DNA from: Moorena producens 3L | Lineage (GTDB): Bacteria; Cyanobacteriota; Cyanobacteriia; Cyanobacteriales; Coleofasciculaceae | Direction of reading: 5' to 3' | Length of the DNA: 64,000 nucleotides | Assembly (NCBI RefSeq): GCF_000211815.1 | Contig: NZ_GL890841.1 | Location: 13,519-77,518 of the forward strand | Shown: one piece after another, positions 24,608 through 33,694 of the stretch | Position numbering within the stretch: position 1 is the stretch's first letter | Layout: each line of letters opens with the position of its first letter | Position numbers and translations under genes: made by a program | The notes under the pieces: model-generated | Databases searched by the model: none | The model's input: only the letters and a program-made list of their open reading frames with translations | What the model was told of the DNA's origin: nothing

Positions 24608-27238
24608 ATGCCCGATATCCCTAATTATTTGCGCGGTAACGAAATACGGCAAACTTTCCTCGATTTCTACTCCCAACGGCAACACCAGGTATTGCCAAGT
24701 GCTTCGTTAGTACCGGAAGACCCGACGGTGTTGCTGACAATTGCGGGAATGTTGCCGTTTAAACCGATTTTTCTAGGACAACGTCAGTCGGAATTCCCTC
24801 GCGCCACTACTGCCCAAAAATGTATCCGCAACAATGATATAGAGAATGTGGGACGCACGGCACGGCATCATACTTTTTTTGAGATGCTGGGGAATTTTAG
24901 TTTTGGGGATTACTTTAAGGAACAAGCGATCGCATGGGCATGGGAACTCTCTACAGAGGTATTCGGTTTGCCACCAGAACGCTTAGTAGTCAGTGTTTTT
25001 CGGGATGATGACGAAGCGTTTGGGATCTGGCGGGATAAAATTGGGATTCCAGCTCATCGCATCCAGCGCTTGGGTGAGGAGGATAATTATTGGAAATCGG
25101 GTCCGACCGGTCCGTGTGGTCCGTGTTCGGAAATTTACTACGATTTTCACCCAGAACTGGGAGACGAGAGCATTGACTTGGAAGATGATACCAGGTTTAT
25201 TGAGTTCTATAACCTGGTATTCATGGAATACAACCAGGATGCGGAGGGTAATCGCACCCCGTTAGAGAAGCAAAATATTGATACGGGGATGGGACTGGAG
25301 AGGATGGCGCAAATTCTCCAGCAAGTGCCGAATAATTATGAAACTGATTTAATTTTCCCGATTGTAAAAACCGCAGCGGAAATTGCTGGGGTTAACTATA
25401 GCAAGAGTGATCAGAAGACGAAGGTTTCTCTGAAGGTTATTGGTGACCATATCCGGGCAATCGTTCATATGATCGCGGATGGGATTACGGCTTCTAACAC
25501 CGGACGGGGTTATGTGTTGCGCCGTTTGCTCCGTCGAGTGGTGCGTCATGGCCGTTTGATTGGGATTGATGGGGAATTTACCTGGGAAGTGGCTCAAACA
25601 GCGATCGCATTATCTGAATCAGCTTATCCTAATGTGCGGGAACGGGAAAAGACTATCAAAGCGGAAATGCAGCGGGAAGAGTCTCAATTCCTGAAAACCC
25701 TAGAACGGGGTGAGAAGCTGCTAGCTGAGATTTTGGCTAAGAAGCCTAAACAGATTTCTGGCACAGATGCGTTTACCCTCTATGATACCTATGGTTTCCC
25801 AGTGGAATTAACTGAGGAAATTGCTGAAGAACAGGGCTTAACGGTAGACCTCGATGGCTTCGAGGTGGAAATGGAACGCCAGCGGGAACGGGCTAGAGTT
25901 GCCCATGAAACGATTGATTTAACGGTACAGGGTAGCTTAGATCAGCTAGGGGAACATATCCATAGTACGGCATTCCTTGGTTACACTGAACCCCAGTCCA
26001 TGGCTAAGGTAGAGGCTTTGCTAGTTGATGGGAAGTCCGTGGAATCGGCTGGGGCTGGGAGTAAGGTCCAGGTGATTTTGGATCAGACCCCATTCTATGC
26101 GGAATCTGGAGGACAAATAGGCGATCGCGGTTATCTGTCTGGGGATTCGCTATTGGTTCGCATCGAAGATGTTCAGAAGGAATCGGATTTCTTTGTCCAC
26201 TTCGGTACTGTCGAACGGGGAAATTTAGCGGTAGGCACAACAGTAACGGCTCAAATTGACCGGGCTTGTCGCCGTCGAGTTCAAGCTAACCATAGTGCGA
26301 CCCATTTACTGCAAGCGGCTCTGAAAAGAATTGTTGACCCAAGCATCTCTCAGGCAGGCTCTTTGGTGGCTTTTGACCGTTTGCGCTTTGACTTCAATTG
26401 CCCTCGCGCTCTGACATCGGAAGAGTTAGAGCAAATCGAGGCTCAAGTTAATACTTGGATTAGTGAAGCCCATACTGCTGATGTGGAGGTGATGCCTTTG
26501 ACAAAAGCTAAGGCTAAGGGCGCAACCGCTATGTTTGGGGAAAAGTATGGCGATGAAGTCAGGGTGATTGATTTCCCTGGTGTCTCCATGGAATTGTGTG
26601 GTGGTACCCATGTCAACAATACTGCTGAGATTGGCGTGTTTAAGATTATCTCTTCCGCAGGGGTGGCGTCCGGGATTAGGCGGATAGAAGCAGTGGCTGG
26701 ACCGGCGGTGCTGGATTATCTGAATGTGCGGGATAAGGTGGTTAAGGATTTATGCGATCGCTTTAAGGCACAACCGGAAGAGTTACCTGAGCGGATTAGT
26801 AATTTACAACAGGAACTCAAGGCTACTAATAAACAGTTAGATGCCCTGAAGCAACAACTGGCTTTGGCAAAATCTGACCAGTTGTTGGCGGAAGCTAAGT
26901 CAGTAGGTGAGTTCAAGGTTCTGGTTGCCAAGATGGAGGGAGTAGAACCAGAGGGCTTAAAAAGTGTTGCGCAACAGCTACAGCAGAAGTTGGGAGAAAG
27001 TGCAGTAGTGTTGGGTTCAGTGCCTAGCCCGGACAAGGTGAGTTTAGTAGCAGCCTTTAGTAAGGGTGTTAATCAGAAAGGCTTGCAGGCTGGGAAGTTT
27101 ATTGGTGCGATCGCTAAATTATGTGGTGGTGGTGGCGGTGGACGACCTAACTTGGCTCAAGCTGGTGGAAAAGATGGCAGTAAGTTAGGGGAAGCTCTCG
27201 ATAGGGCGTTGGAACAGTTGTTAGAAGGGTTGCAATAG
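24608..27238 (+). CDS. alaS: alanyl-tRNA synthetase
   Basis: The 876-residue class II synthetase charges tRNA-Ala. Visible features: the N-terminal catalytic core with MLPFKPIFLGQ and TFFEMLGNFSFGDYFK, WKSGPTGPCGPCSEIYYD, and GMGLERMAQILQ. The editing domain follows, with zinc ligands in ANHSATHLLQAAL and MELCGGTHVNNT, then a coiled coil and a C-terminal C-Ala domain ending in the glycine-rich GGGGGGRPNLAQAGG. The length is standard. The ATG at 24608 gives the usual N-terminus. A strong hairpin (27382-27419) follows between this and the convergent gene. Confidence 0.97.
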   Translation: MPDIPNYLRGNEIRQTFLDFYSQRQHQVLPSASLVPEDPTVLLTIAGMLPFKPIFLGQRQSEFPRATTAQKCIRNNDIENVGRTARHHTFFEMLGNFSFGDYFKEQAIAWAWELSTEVFGLPPERLVVSVFRDDDEAFGIWRDKIGIPAHRIQRLGEEDNYWKSGPTGPCGPCSEIYYDFHPELGDESIDLEDDTRFIEFYNLVFMEYNQDAEGNRTPLEKQNIDTGMGLERMAQILQQVPNNYETDLIFPIVKTAAEIAGVNYSKSDQKTKVSLKVIGDHIRAIVHMIADGITASNTGRGYVLRRLLRRVVRHGRLIGIDGEFTWEVAQTAIALSESAYPNVREREKTIKAEMQREESQFLKTLERGEKLLAEILAKKPKQISGTDAFTLYDTYGFPVELTEEIAEEQGLTVDLDGFEVEMERQRERARVAHETIDLTVQGSLDQLGEHIHSTAFLGYTEPQSMAKVEALLVDGKSVESAGAGSKVQVILDQTPFYAESGGQIGDRGYLSGDSLLVRIEDVQKESDFFVHFGTVERGNLAVGTTVTAQIDRACRRRVQANHSATHLLQAALKRIVDPSISQAGSLVAFDRLRFDFNCPRALTSEELEQIEAQVNTWISEAHTADVEVMPLTKAKAKGATAMFGEKYGDEVRVIDFPGVSMELCGGTHVNNTAEIGVFKIISSAGVASGIRRIEAVAGPAVLDYLNVRDKVVKDLCDRFKAQPEELPERISNLQQELKATNKQLDALKQQLALAKSDQLLAEAKSVGEFKVLVAKMEGVEPEGLKSVAQQLQQKLGESAVVLGSVPSPDKVSLVAAFSKGVNQKGLQAGKFIGAIAKLCGGGGGGRPNLAQAGGKDGSKLGEALDRALEQLLEGLQ

Positions 27239-27381
27239 TTTTGGACTGGGGGATCCCCCCTAACCCCCCTTAACAAGGGGGGGATTTGAAGAATAGTTGT
27301 ATTTGTGCGATCGCAAACTGACTGCGATCGCGTAGCGGCTCTGTAAGAGCATCGCTATTTTATGGGCTGGTGAGCAATTTA

Positions 27382-27419
27382 GTGTGTCAGTGCAATAGTT
27401 TTTTTAGCCACTGACACAC
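27382..27419. terminator. putative bidirectional terminator hairpin
   Basis: Arms GTGTGTCAGTG (27382-27392) and CACTGACACAC (27409-27419) pair perfectly over 11 bp around a T-rich loop, between convergent alaS and the Ymh-family gene. The flanking T-tracts are short, so the terminator role is inferred from position. Confidence 0.5.
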
Positions 27420-27455
27420 CCATCATAATATGAGGTGTTATGCCTCGCCCTCACC

Positions 27456-28157
27456 TTAATCCCAGTCTATAGCATCCAGTTTTTTTAGGAGCACATCAAT
27501 AAATAGGATGATTGCCCGACCAACTTCTGGAGGAGGGTCTATAAATCCGTGTGCATAAGGATTGCGAAAAACCCCCATCATACCTGCATAAAGATTACGA
27601 TATGCTTGAAGATCGCTATCGTCAAGTTTGCCCTTCAATACCGACTTCTTAGGAGAAAAAATTTTGTTTACGATATCTTCACCTGTAGCATTTTTATTGC
27701 TGTTATCAATTTTTCCAAGTTTTTTCAACCGCTCTTCTAAAAATACTGTTGCTGTGCGAACATCTTTGTCCCAAGCTTTGGAATCATCTCCACAAGTATT
27801 TAATAAACAGTGACATCTTTTCAACAGTTCAGGATCTAGGTGCTTAAGTTCAGGAGGAATAGCAGACAAGTTAGGAGCACCAAAATTAGATTTAACGGCT
27901 TGATATGCTTTACTGGTTAAAGCACAATTGTATTGATGTTGAATACTTTTATTACATACTAAACAATCACTATTTTCTAGAGCATCAAGAGTTATTTTAT
28001 CGACTTTAGGAACATTCCGCTGATATCCTCCTATAATTGTGCCGCTGTAAGACCAAATGAACAAGATTTCATTCTCCTTAAGCCTGTCAGCACGTACTTC
28101 TTCTACGAGCCACTGCAAAAGTTTTTTCTGGGTTTCATTTAAATTTAGATCTTGCAT
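27456..28157 (-). CDS. Ymh/TIGR02391-type protein beside restriction-modification genes
   Basis: This 233-residue protein has a C-terminal region matching the TIGR02391 (Hypoth_Ymh) pattern: ATVFLEERLKKLG, GEDIVNKIFSP, LYAGMMGVFRNPYAHG. The final R-N-P-x-A-H-G resembles the R-x4-6-H motif of HEPN-type RNases, so an RNase toxin activity is possible but unproven. The N-terminal part has a Cys pair CLVCNKS and a helical LLQWLVEEVRADR. It lies 150 bases downstream of the restriction endonuclease on the same strand. In my recollection, family members often sit in defence loci. A defence accessory is the best guess. Confidence 0.7.
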   Translation of the reverse strand: MQDLNLNETQKKLLQWLVEEVRADRLKENEILFIWSYSGTIIGGYQRNVPKVDKITLDALENSDCLVCNKSIQHQYNCALTSKAYQAVKSNFGAPNLSAIPPELKHLDPELLKRCHCLLNTCGDDSKAWDKDVRTATVFLEERLKKLGKIDNSNKNATGEDIVNKIFSPKKSVLKGKLDDSDLQAYRNLYAGMMGVFRNPYAHGFIDPPPEVGRAIILFIDVLLKKLDAIDWD

Positions 28158-28309
28158 CTTTAAAATTTTCTATAATAATATCCATTATAGCTTTTATTTT
28201 TTAGACAGGTATCACTGTTTAAAAAATTGCTTCTCCAGTACCTTCAAAATAATCTATAGAATTTATGATAGCTATTAAAATTGGTCGTAGTGCAGTTATT
28301 TGTTACCAC

Positions 28310-29341
28310 TTACAGTCGATTTATAACATAAGAACTACTGTCATCTGATATCTCAATCACTTGATCTGACCATCGCAAATTTATTGACTTAGGATATTCA
28401 ATTTCGATCTCTTCTATGCCCTGTATTGCTGGCTTTATGTATCTTTCAATAAAAACAGAAACCACCTCTCCGGCTTCCTGCTCCATGTGCCTCCACGCTT
28501 CTTCTCCGTGATAAAAAGCGCCACCACAGGCCAGATATTTCTCTGATAACTCAGTTAACCTATTCGAGGGTGTTGGATCTAAAACCAGAAGAACTGGTAT
28601 AAAACCAGCAGCTTGGCTTTCTTCAGCAAATGAAAGCTCTTCACCAAATCTCCCCTGACCACTTGCAGCAATTGTTACTCTCAGTTTAAGTTCATAGGTT
28701 CTATTATTACTTGGAACTAAACAGTCTATTTGTCGCCCTTGGTTGGTAGGATTTCCATTGGCATCAAGTCTCTTAACTGGTGAGTTTTTCGCTCCAACAG
28801 GCTTGCCACCTAAGCAACTCGCTAATAGAGGTTCAAATAAATAGCCAGTTTCCTGGGCTGACCGATTGTCGATATCATAAATCCACTTCCTCCAAACCAT
28901 CCAATTCGCAAGAAGAGTGGTATTACATCCACCATACTCTAGAAGTGATCTAGGACCAATTTGATCCATGTTGGACATGGGCTGTGATGACAGAATTCTT
29001 TGATATTTAACTCTGCGCCGATGAAGAGCAGAGAGGTTTTCTATAAATAACGCAAAATCGTTATCCTGATTGAAGCAGGCTGTCAGTGCTGAGATAACAT
29101 CTTCGGCACGGATATCAGATTCTGCTATGCTATCAAACCAGCTGATTGGAATATTGTAGTAGTCATCATCTGGTACATTGACTTTAATAATCTGAAGGTG
29201 ATCGTGAGACCATCCAAGGTTATCAATAGCAATAGATAGTAGTGACGATAACTCTCCATCAGATATTATAACCTGAGCTTCACCTGAACCATGCATTTTA
29301 CATTTAGAATACAAGTTTTTTATGAAAGCAGTATTTTTCAT
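28310..29341 (-). CDS. probable type II restriction endonuclease
   Basis: This 343-residue protein is encoded immediately downstream of a cytosine-5 methyltransferase, with 3 bases between the genes. A PD-(D/E)XK-like site is readable: Glu170 in TGYLFEPLLASCLGG, Asp206 in RQIDCLVP and Glu217-Lys219 in TYELKLRV, spaced as in this fold. The position and motif make it the cognate endonuclease. The overall pattern faintly recalls the ApaLI-like family, but I cannot assign a recognition site. It probably needs coordinated expression with the methylase, which is transcribed first. Confidence 0.8.
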   Translation of the reverse strand: MKNTAFIKNLYSKCKMHGSGEAQVIISDGELSSLLSIAIDNLGWSHDHLQIIKVNVPDDDYYNIPISWFDSIAESDIRAEDVISALTACFNQDNDFALFIENLSALHRRRVKYQRILSSQPMSNMDQIGPRSLLEYGGCNTTLLANWMVWRKWIYDIDNRSAQETGYLFEPLLASCLGGKPVGAKNSPVKRLDANGNPTNQGRQIDCLVPSNNRTYELKLRVTIAASGQGRFGEELSFAEESQAAGFIPVLLVLDPTPSNRLTELSEKYLACGGAFYHGEEAWRHMEQEAGEVVSVFIERYIKPAIQGIEEIEIEYPKSINLRWSDQVIEISDDSSSYVINRL

Positions 29342-29344
29342 GGA

Positions 29345-30622
29345 TTATCCAAACAATGTGTATTGATGGATTTTATTTTCCATCAGGCTATTAAGTAAAA
29401 TTTCTGTATTTTTTAAAGCTGGGCTCATAGCCTCTGCCTTTGTCAGCAAAAAGCCAAGCATGCGACCTGGATTTTCTTGATCCCCCTCGAAGCCATAATT
29501 ATCACGGATATGTTCAGCAAATACACGAGCCAAAATTGGTGGAATTGCATTGCCTATTTGCTGGATTTTCTGAGAGGCATTCCCACAAAATACAAAATCA
29601 TCTGGAAAGGTTTGAATTCGTGCGGCCTCTCTTATCGTTAAAGGTCTGTTTTCCACTGGGTGTATTAACTCTCTTGTTGCAGCGCCAGTGATGGTTAAGC
29701 TCGGCTCATTCCCCATCAGTCTTTTAAGTCCGGATGGCGCTCCACCCCGCTTTTCTGTGGGCATGCCATCAGCAACGCGCCTATTTGCTCTCTTCTTAAA
29801 TGACTCATGCTGTAGTTCCTCTGGCAAATCCTTCATGGTTTGACCTGGTTTTAAGGCAGTAATTCTTTGTAGCTGGATGCCGTTAATACTTGGGTAGTAA
29901 TGATCGGATATTTGTGTGGCATTTCCACGAAGAAAAGAATCAAAATCATCTTGAGGAGGCGAGGTTAAAGGTGTTAGTAGGGTGCCCTTATCTTTTGTTG
30001 CTGGTGGTAAACTGTTTATTGCATGAGAAATAGTAATGTCAGAGTTACGGAATAGTTGACCGGAGACTTGAAATTTTGGTGCTGGAATTCTAAAGTCATG
30101 CCCCAACCTATTACCGATAATTAGAACTCGCTTTCGTCTTTGTGGTATACCGTATTCTTGAGAATAAATTTTCTCAATTCTAATCCAATAACCCAGCTCA
30201 ATGAACGCCTTAGCGGCTTCGTATACATATTTGCCTTTGTTGGAGGTAAGTAGCCCTTCAACATTCTCCATAATGAACCATTTTGGGTTCAAAATAGTTA
30301 GTGCTTTAACGTATTGTTTAAGCAAATTATTTCTTGGATCATCCCAGAACCTTGAGCCCGCTGTGGAGAAGCCTTGACATGGAGGCCCCCCTATCAATAT
30401 GTCCAGTTCCCCTGGTTTCATTACTATTTCAGAAAGAACCTGCCCAAAATCTAGGTTATCGATATCCTCATTGCTACATAACGACTCGGTAAAATTTATT
30501 CTATATGTTTCAACTGCCGCCGCATCTTTATCATTCGCATAAACAATTGAATATCCAGCTTGTTTAAACCCAAGAGAACATCCACCTGCACCGCAAAATA
30601 GACTAATAGCCGTGTGTTTCAT
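29345..30622 (-). CDS. DNA (cytosine-5-)-methyltransferase
   Basis: This is a type II C5 methylase of 425 residues from the preferred start MKHTAISLF; the frame is open 28 codons further upstream but that extension has no family similarity. Motif I is FCGAGGCSLGF, motif IV GGPPCQGFSTAGSRF with the catalytic Cys, motif VI ENVEGLL, motif VIII QRRKRVLIIG and motif X QIGNAIPP. The target-recognition region lies between about residues 230 and 340. It should protect the host from the endonuclease encoded 3 bases downstream. No controller protein gene is visible upstream. Confidence 0.95.
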   Translation of the reverse strand: MKHTAISLFCGAGGCSLGFKQAGYSIVYANDKDAAAVETYRINFTESLCSNEDIDNLDFGQVLSEIVMKPGELDILIGGPPCQGFSTAGSRFWDDPRNNLLKQYVKALTILNPKWFIMENVEGLLTSNKGKYVYEAAKAFIELGYWIRIEKIYSQEYGIPQRRKRVLIIGNRLGHDFRIPAPKFQVSGQLFRNSDITISHAINSLPPATKDKGTLLTPLTSPPQDDFDSFLRGNATQISDHYYPSINGIQLQRITALKPGQTMKDLPEELQHESFKKRANRRVADGMPTEKRGGAPSGLKRLMGNEPSLTITGAATRELIHPVENRPLTIREAARIQTFPDDFVFCGNASQKIQQIGNAIPPILARVFAEHIRDNYGFEGDQENPGRMLGFLLTKAEAMSPALKNTEILLNSLMENKIHQYTLFG

Positions 30623-30709
30623 TAATTGATCAACTTCCAAACTCGTCCTAAGACTATAAGCGTCCGCTAAATAGCTCAATAAAATTTTATTTACCATTAG
30701 GTACAAAGG

Positions 30710-30745
30710 GATCCCCCTAAATCCCCCTTAAAAAGGGGGACTTTG
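30710..30745. repeat. GATCCCCCTAAATCCCCC palindromic repeat
   Basis: Short C-rich/G-rich inverted repeat between the methylase and the hydrolase gene. A relative lies at about 27250-27285 after alaS. This repeat type is common in cyanobacterial intergenic DNA and may act as a terminator for leftward genes. Confidence 0.5.
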
Positions 30746-30780
30746 AGCTTGATAAGTGTACCTCACAACTGAAATAAACG

Positions 30781-31683
30781 CTAAATAAAATCCTCAATCA
30801 CTGCTGTTACCGCTTCATGATACTCTTCAGAAATACCTAAAGTTCCAGCTAATCGAACGGTTTGCACCTGTCCTAACTCCGCCATCGCTATCATTTCGGC
30901 TTTTGACTTAGGTGGCGCATTTTCCGCTAATATCATTAATAAGGGCATCGGCACAGAATCTAAAAGCTGCAAAAATTCCTCCCGATTAGCTACAGGATCG
31001 ATTGCGCCAGTAACAAAGGCAGCCGGGGCATATCTCCCGCCATCTTTGGAAGTGATTTTGTGTTTTTGGGCAATAAATTCGGGAGTTAGTTTGGTTTCAT
31101 CCACATAGACGTGGCGTTTATACATCAAGCGCAGAAAAGAAGGGGTAGTGTTGAGATAGTATAGACTCTGACCTAACCAGGGCGATCGCACTAGGTTTTT
31201 TACTCCGTTTCTCACTCCATCGGGTAAACCCATTACTCTTAACGGTCCTTTCCAAGTGGGAGCCACTAAAATTAGTTTAGAAATACTATCTGGATTATCT
31301 TGGGTAAACTTTAAAGCGTATCCAGAAGCATGACCCGCAGCAATTACGATAATTGAGTTATTATTAAAAACAGAGTTAACAAAATCTGCTAATAACTGCT
31401 GAAATAATACGGGATTGTAATCCACAGGAGGGCATTGAGACTCGCCAAATCCTAACCAATCTAGAACGGTAACGTGATAGTTGGTAGCGAGTAGATTGGC
31501 AATACCCTTCATTTCTGTGCGACTAGAAACTGTACTAAAAGCAGGCAGTAACAGTACGGGGTTGCCTGCGCCAATGGTTTCGTAGACCACTTGATACTGT
31601 TTGTCTTGCCAATTCCAGTTGTAGAAATTTTTGGTACCGCCAATACCAGAGTTAATCTGAGTGGGATTAGTTGCTGTAGTCAT
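30781..31683 (-). CDS. alpha/beta-fold hydrolase-like protein lacking the nucleophile serine
   Basis: This 300-residue protein has the alpha/beta hydrolase fold: oxyanion strand PVLLLPAFSTVSSR, VTVLDWLGFGESQCPP, the nucleophile elbow, and a C-terminal EEYHEAV that can supply the catalytic His. The elbow reads G-H-A-S-G (117-121), so Ala119 stands where the family G-x-S-x-G has its nucleophile. I recall related cyanobacterial proteins with GHAAG here, so this may be a non-hydrolytic subfamily rather than a fresh mutation. There is no signal peptide. It stands alone between the restriction-modification genes and frmA. Confidence 0.85.
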   Translation of the reverse strand: MTTATNPTQINSGIGGTKNFYNWNWQDKQYQVVYETIGAGNPVLLLPAFSTVSSRTEMKGIANLLATNYHVTVLDWLGFGESQCPPVDYNPVLFQQLLADFVNSVFNNNSIIVIAAGHASGYALKFTQDNPDSISKLILVAPTWKGPLRVMGLPDGVRNGVKNLVRSPWLGQSLYYLNTTPSFLRLMYKRHVYVDETKLTPEFIAQKHKITSKDGGRYAPAAFVTGAIDPVANREEFLQLLDSVPMPLLMILAENAPPKSKAEMIAMAELGQVQTVRLAGTLGISEEYHEAVTAVIEDFI

Positions 31684-32244
31684 AGTGATAGTTAATATAG
31701 GGTTTGTATTTGAGTTTTGAACATAGGATTGATGGGAAAAGGGAACAGGGAACAGCGGATCTGGGAACAGGGAAAAAATCCTGTTTACCTGATTACGCTA
31801 GAAATCCCTATACAGGGTGATCAAAAAACTTGGGCATGAAAACCAAGTTGAACAAGAAGCTTTGAGTCAATAAGACAATAACCACTGCTGTTGTGGCAAC
31901 TGCTACAGTTTTTATTTAATATTTTGTCAAATTAAGTAACTTTTTTAAGTAAAATTTAACGTAATCAAACTTAACAGTAGCTTGTAGGGTGGGCAAAAAG
32001 AGTTTGGTGGTTTTGATTAGTCACGAAATGATGACTTTGCCCACCCTACTCTACTTAACTACGCGAACGCGCAGCGTCGGGCTCTGCCAGTAAGCGTGGC
32101 CTACGGCTAACCAAATAACCTTGGCCAATAGGCCACGGGTTCCCTGAAAGCGGGACGAAGTCCATCGCGTTCAACCTTCAACCAACAAACCTTCAACCTT
32201 CAACCAACAAACCTTAAACCTTAAACCTATGAATTAACCTTCAA
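31684..32244. repeat. 560-bp intergenic region
   Basis: Contains GGGAACAG-type repeats (31740-31770), a 14-bp motif pair AGGGTGGGC and GCCCACCCT at about 31987-32046 forming a long hairpin, several GCGAACGCG/GCGTGGCC short repeats (32060-32170) and AACCTTCAACC heptamers (32174-32226). No gene. Confidence 0.55.
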
Positions 32245-33357
32245 CTATCCAAACGTCACCACACTACGAATCGACTCACCCTTATGCATCAAATCGAAGG
32301 CATCATTAATTTGTTCCAAGGGCATGACATGGGTAATCATATCATCAATATTAATCTTACCTTCCATATACCAATCTACGATTTTAGGAACATCCGTGCG
32401 TCCTCTAGCTCCCCCAAAAGCTGTACCTCGCCAGACCCGTCCAGTTACCAGCTGAAAAGGTCGAGTATTGATTTCTTCTCCAGCACCTGCGACACCAATA
32501 ATAATAGATTCACCCCAACCTTTGTGGCAGCATTCTAGAGCTTGGCGCATCATCTTCACATTACCAATACACTCGAAACTATAATCAGCGCCCCCTTTAG
32601 TTAAATCAATAATGTAAGGGACTAAATCTCCCTCTATTTCATTAGGATTTACAAAATCGGTCATCCCGAATTTTTCAGCAAGTTGTTGTTTTTTGGGATT
32701 AATATCAACACCTACAATTTGGCTAGCACCCACCATCCGTGCGCCTTGGATTACATTCAAACCAATTCCCCCGAGTCCAAATACCACGACTCTCGAACCT
32801 GGTTGAACTTTAGCGGTATTGATCACAGCACCAATACCCGTTGTAACTCCACAACCGATGTAACAAACTTTATCAAAGGGAGCATCTTTGCGGATTTTTG
32901 CTACTGCGATTTCTGGCAGTACGGTATAGTTAGCAAAGGTGGATGTCCCCATGTAATGATGGAGCATTTTGCTATCGACAGAGAAGCGACTGGTACCATC
33001 GGGCATCAAACCACGTCCTTGGGTATTCCGAATCGCCTGACAAAGATTGGTTTTACCACTTAAACAGTATTCACACTGACGGCACTCAGGGATATAGAGG
33101 GGAATCACATGGTCTCCTACCTGGACGCTAGTCACCCCTTCACCCACCTCAACGACTACACCTGCTCCCTCATGTCCTAGAATGGCTGGGAATAGTCCTT
33201 CTGGATCTGCGCCAGAGAGGGTATAGGCATCAGTATGGCATACTCCGGTTGCTTTAATTTCCACCATCACCTCACCCGCCTTAGGTTCGGCTACCTGAAC
33301 CGTTTCAATGGATAAAGGCTTGCCTGCTTCAAAAGCTACTGCGGCTTTGACCTCCAA
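32245..33357 (-). CDS. frmA: S-(hydroxymethyl)glutathione dehydrogenase (class III alcohol dehydrogenase)
   Basis: The 370-residue zinc enzyme oxidises S-hydroxymethylglutathione in formaldehyde detoxification and can also reduce S-nitrosoglutathione. Visible residues are the catalytic zinc ligands in ATGVCHTDAYTLSG and ILGHEGAG, the structural zinc cysteines in PECRQCEYCLSGKTNLC, the nucleotide motif VFGLGGIGLN, and FQLVTGRVWRGTAFGG typical of class III. The length is standard. The usual partner S-formylglutathione hydrolase is not adjacent: the nearby 30781 gene belongs to another group. Confidence 0.95.
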   Translation of the reverse strand: MEVKAAVAFEAGKPLSIETVQVAEPKAGEVMVEIKATGVCHTDAYTLSGADPEGLFPAILGHEGAGVVVEVGEGVTSVQVGDHVIPLYIPECRQCEYCLSGKTNLCQAIRNTQGRGLMPDGTSRFSVDSKMLHHYMGTSTFANYTVLPEIAVAKIRKDAPFDKVCYIGCGVTTGIGAVINTAKVQPGSRVVVFGLGGIGLNVIQGARMVGASQIVGVDINPKKQQLAEKFGMTDFVNPNEIEGDLVPYIIDLTKGGADYSFECIGNVKMMRQALECCHKGWGESIIIGVAGAGEEINTRPFQLVTGRVWRGTAFGGARGRTDVPKIVDWYMEGKINIDDMITHVMPLEQINDAFDLMHKGESIRSVVTFG

Positions 33358-33459
33358 AATCGACTCCTACTTGGTTCTATCAACTGACCTATTCTATTGA
33401 AATATTCTGGCTTTGGATAGCAAGCAAAAGAGGAGGTACACAGGATTTTTACCTGTTCC

Positions 33460-33556
33460 CGAATCCCGAATCCCGATTCCCGAATCCCGATTCCCGTTCC
33501 CCTCCTGGGAGGGGTTAGGGGTGGGTTCCGATTCCCGAATCCCGATTCCCGATTCC
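33460..33556. repeat. CCCGAAT/CCCGATT heptamer repeat cluster
   Basis: Upstream of frmA and map, tandem CCCGAATC/CCCGATTC units are interrupted by CCCCTCCTGGGAGGGG, a small palindrome also seen near 2065-2085. The upstream ORF here is a translation of the repeats. Confidence 0.6.
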
Positions 33557-33694
33557 CTAAAATCCAGAATGTACCTTACCTATTGCTCTCAAGCCAACCC
33601 GCGTTAATTAGGGATCATATTATTGTACAATTAAAAAAACAACAAATAGTATAATTTTTCCCAGGTTTTGGGGTAATTGACGGAATAAAAACTC

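Noticed and set aside
26716..27036. 106-codon minus ORF inside alaS
   Set aside because: Shadow frame of the alaS C-terminal region.
30623..30706. 28-codon N-terminal extension of the cytosine methylase
   Set aside because: The family begins just before motif I at MKHTAISLF; the extension has no similarity to it.
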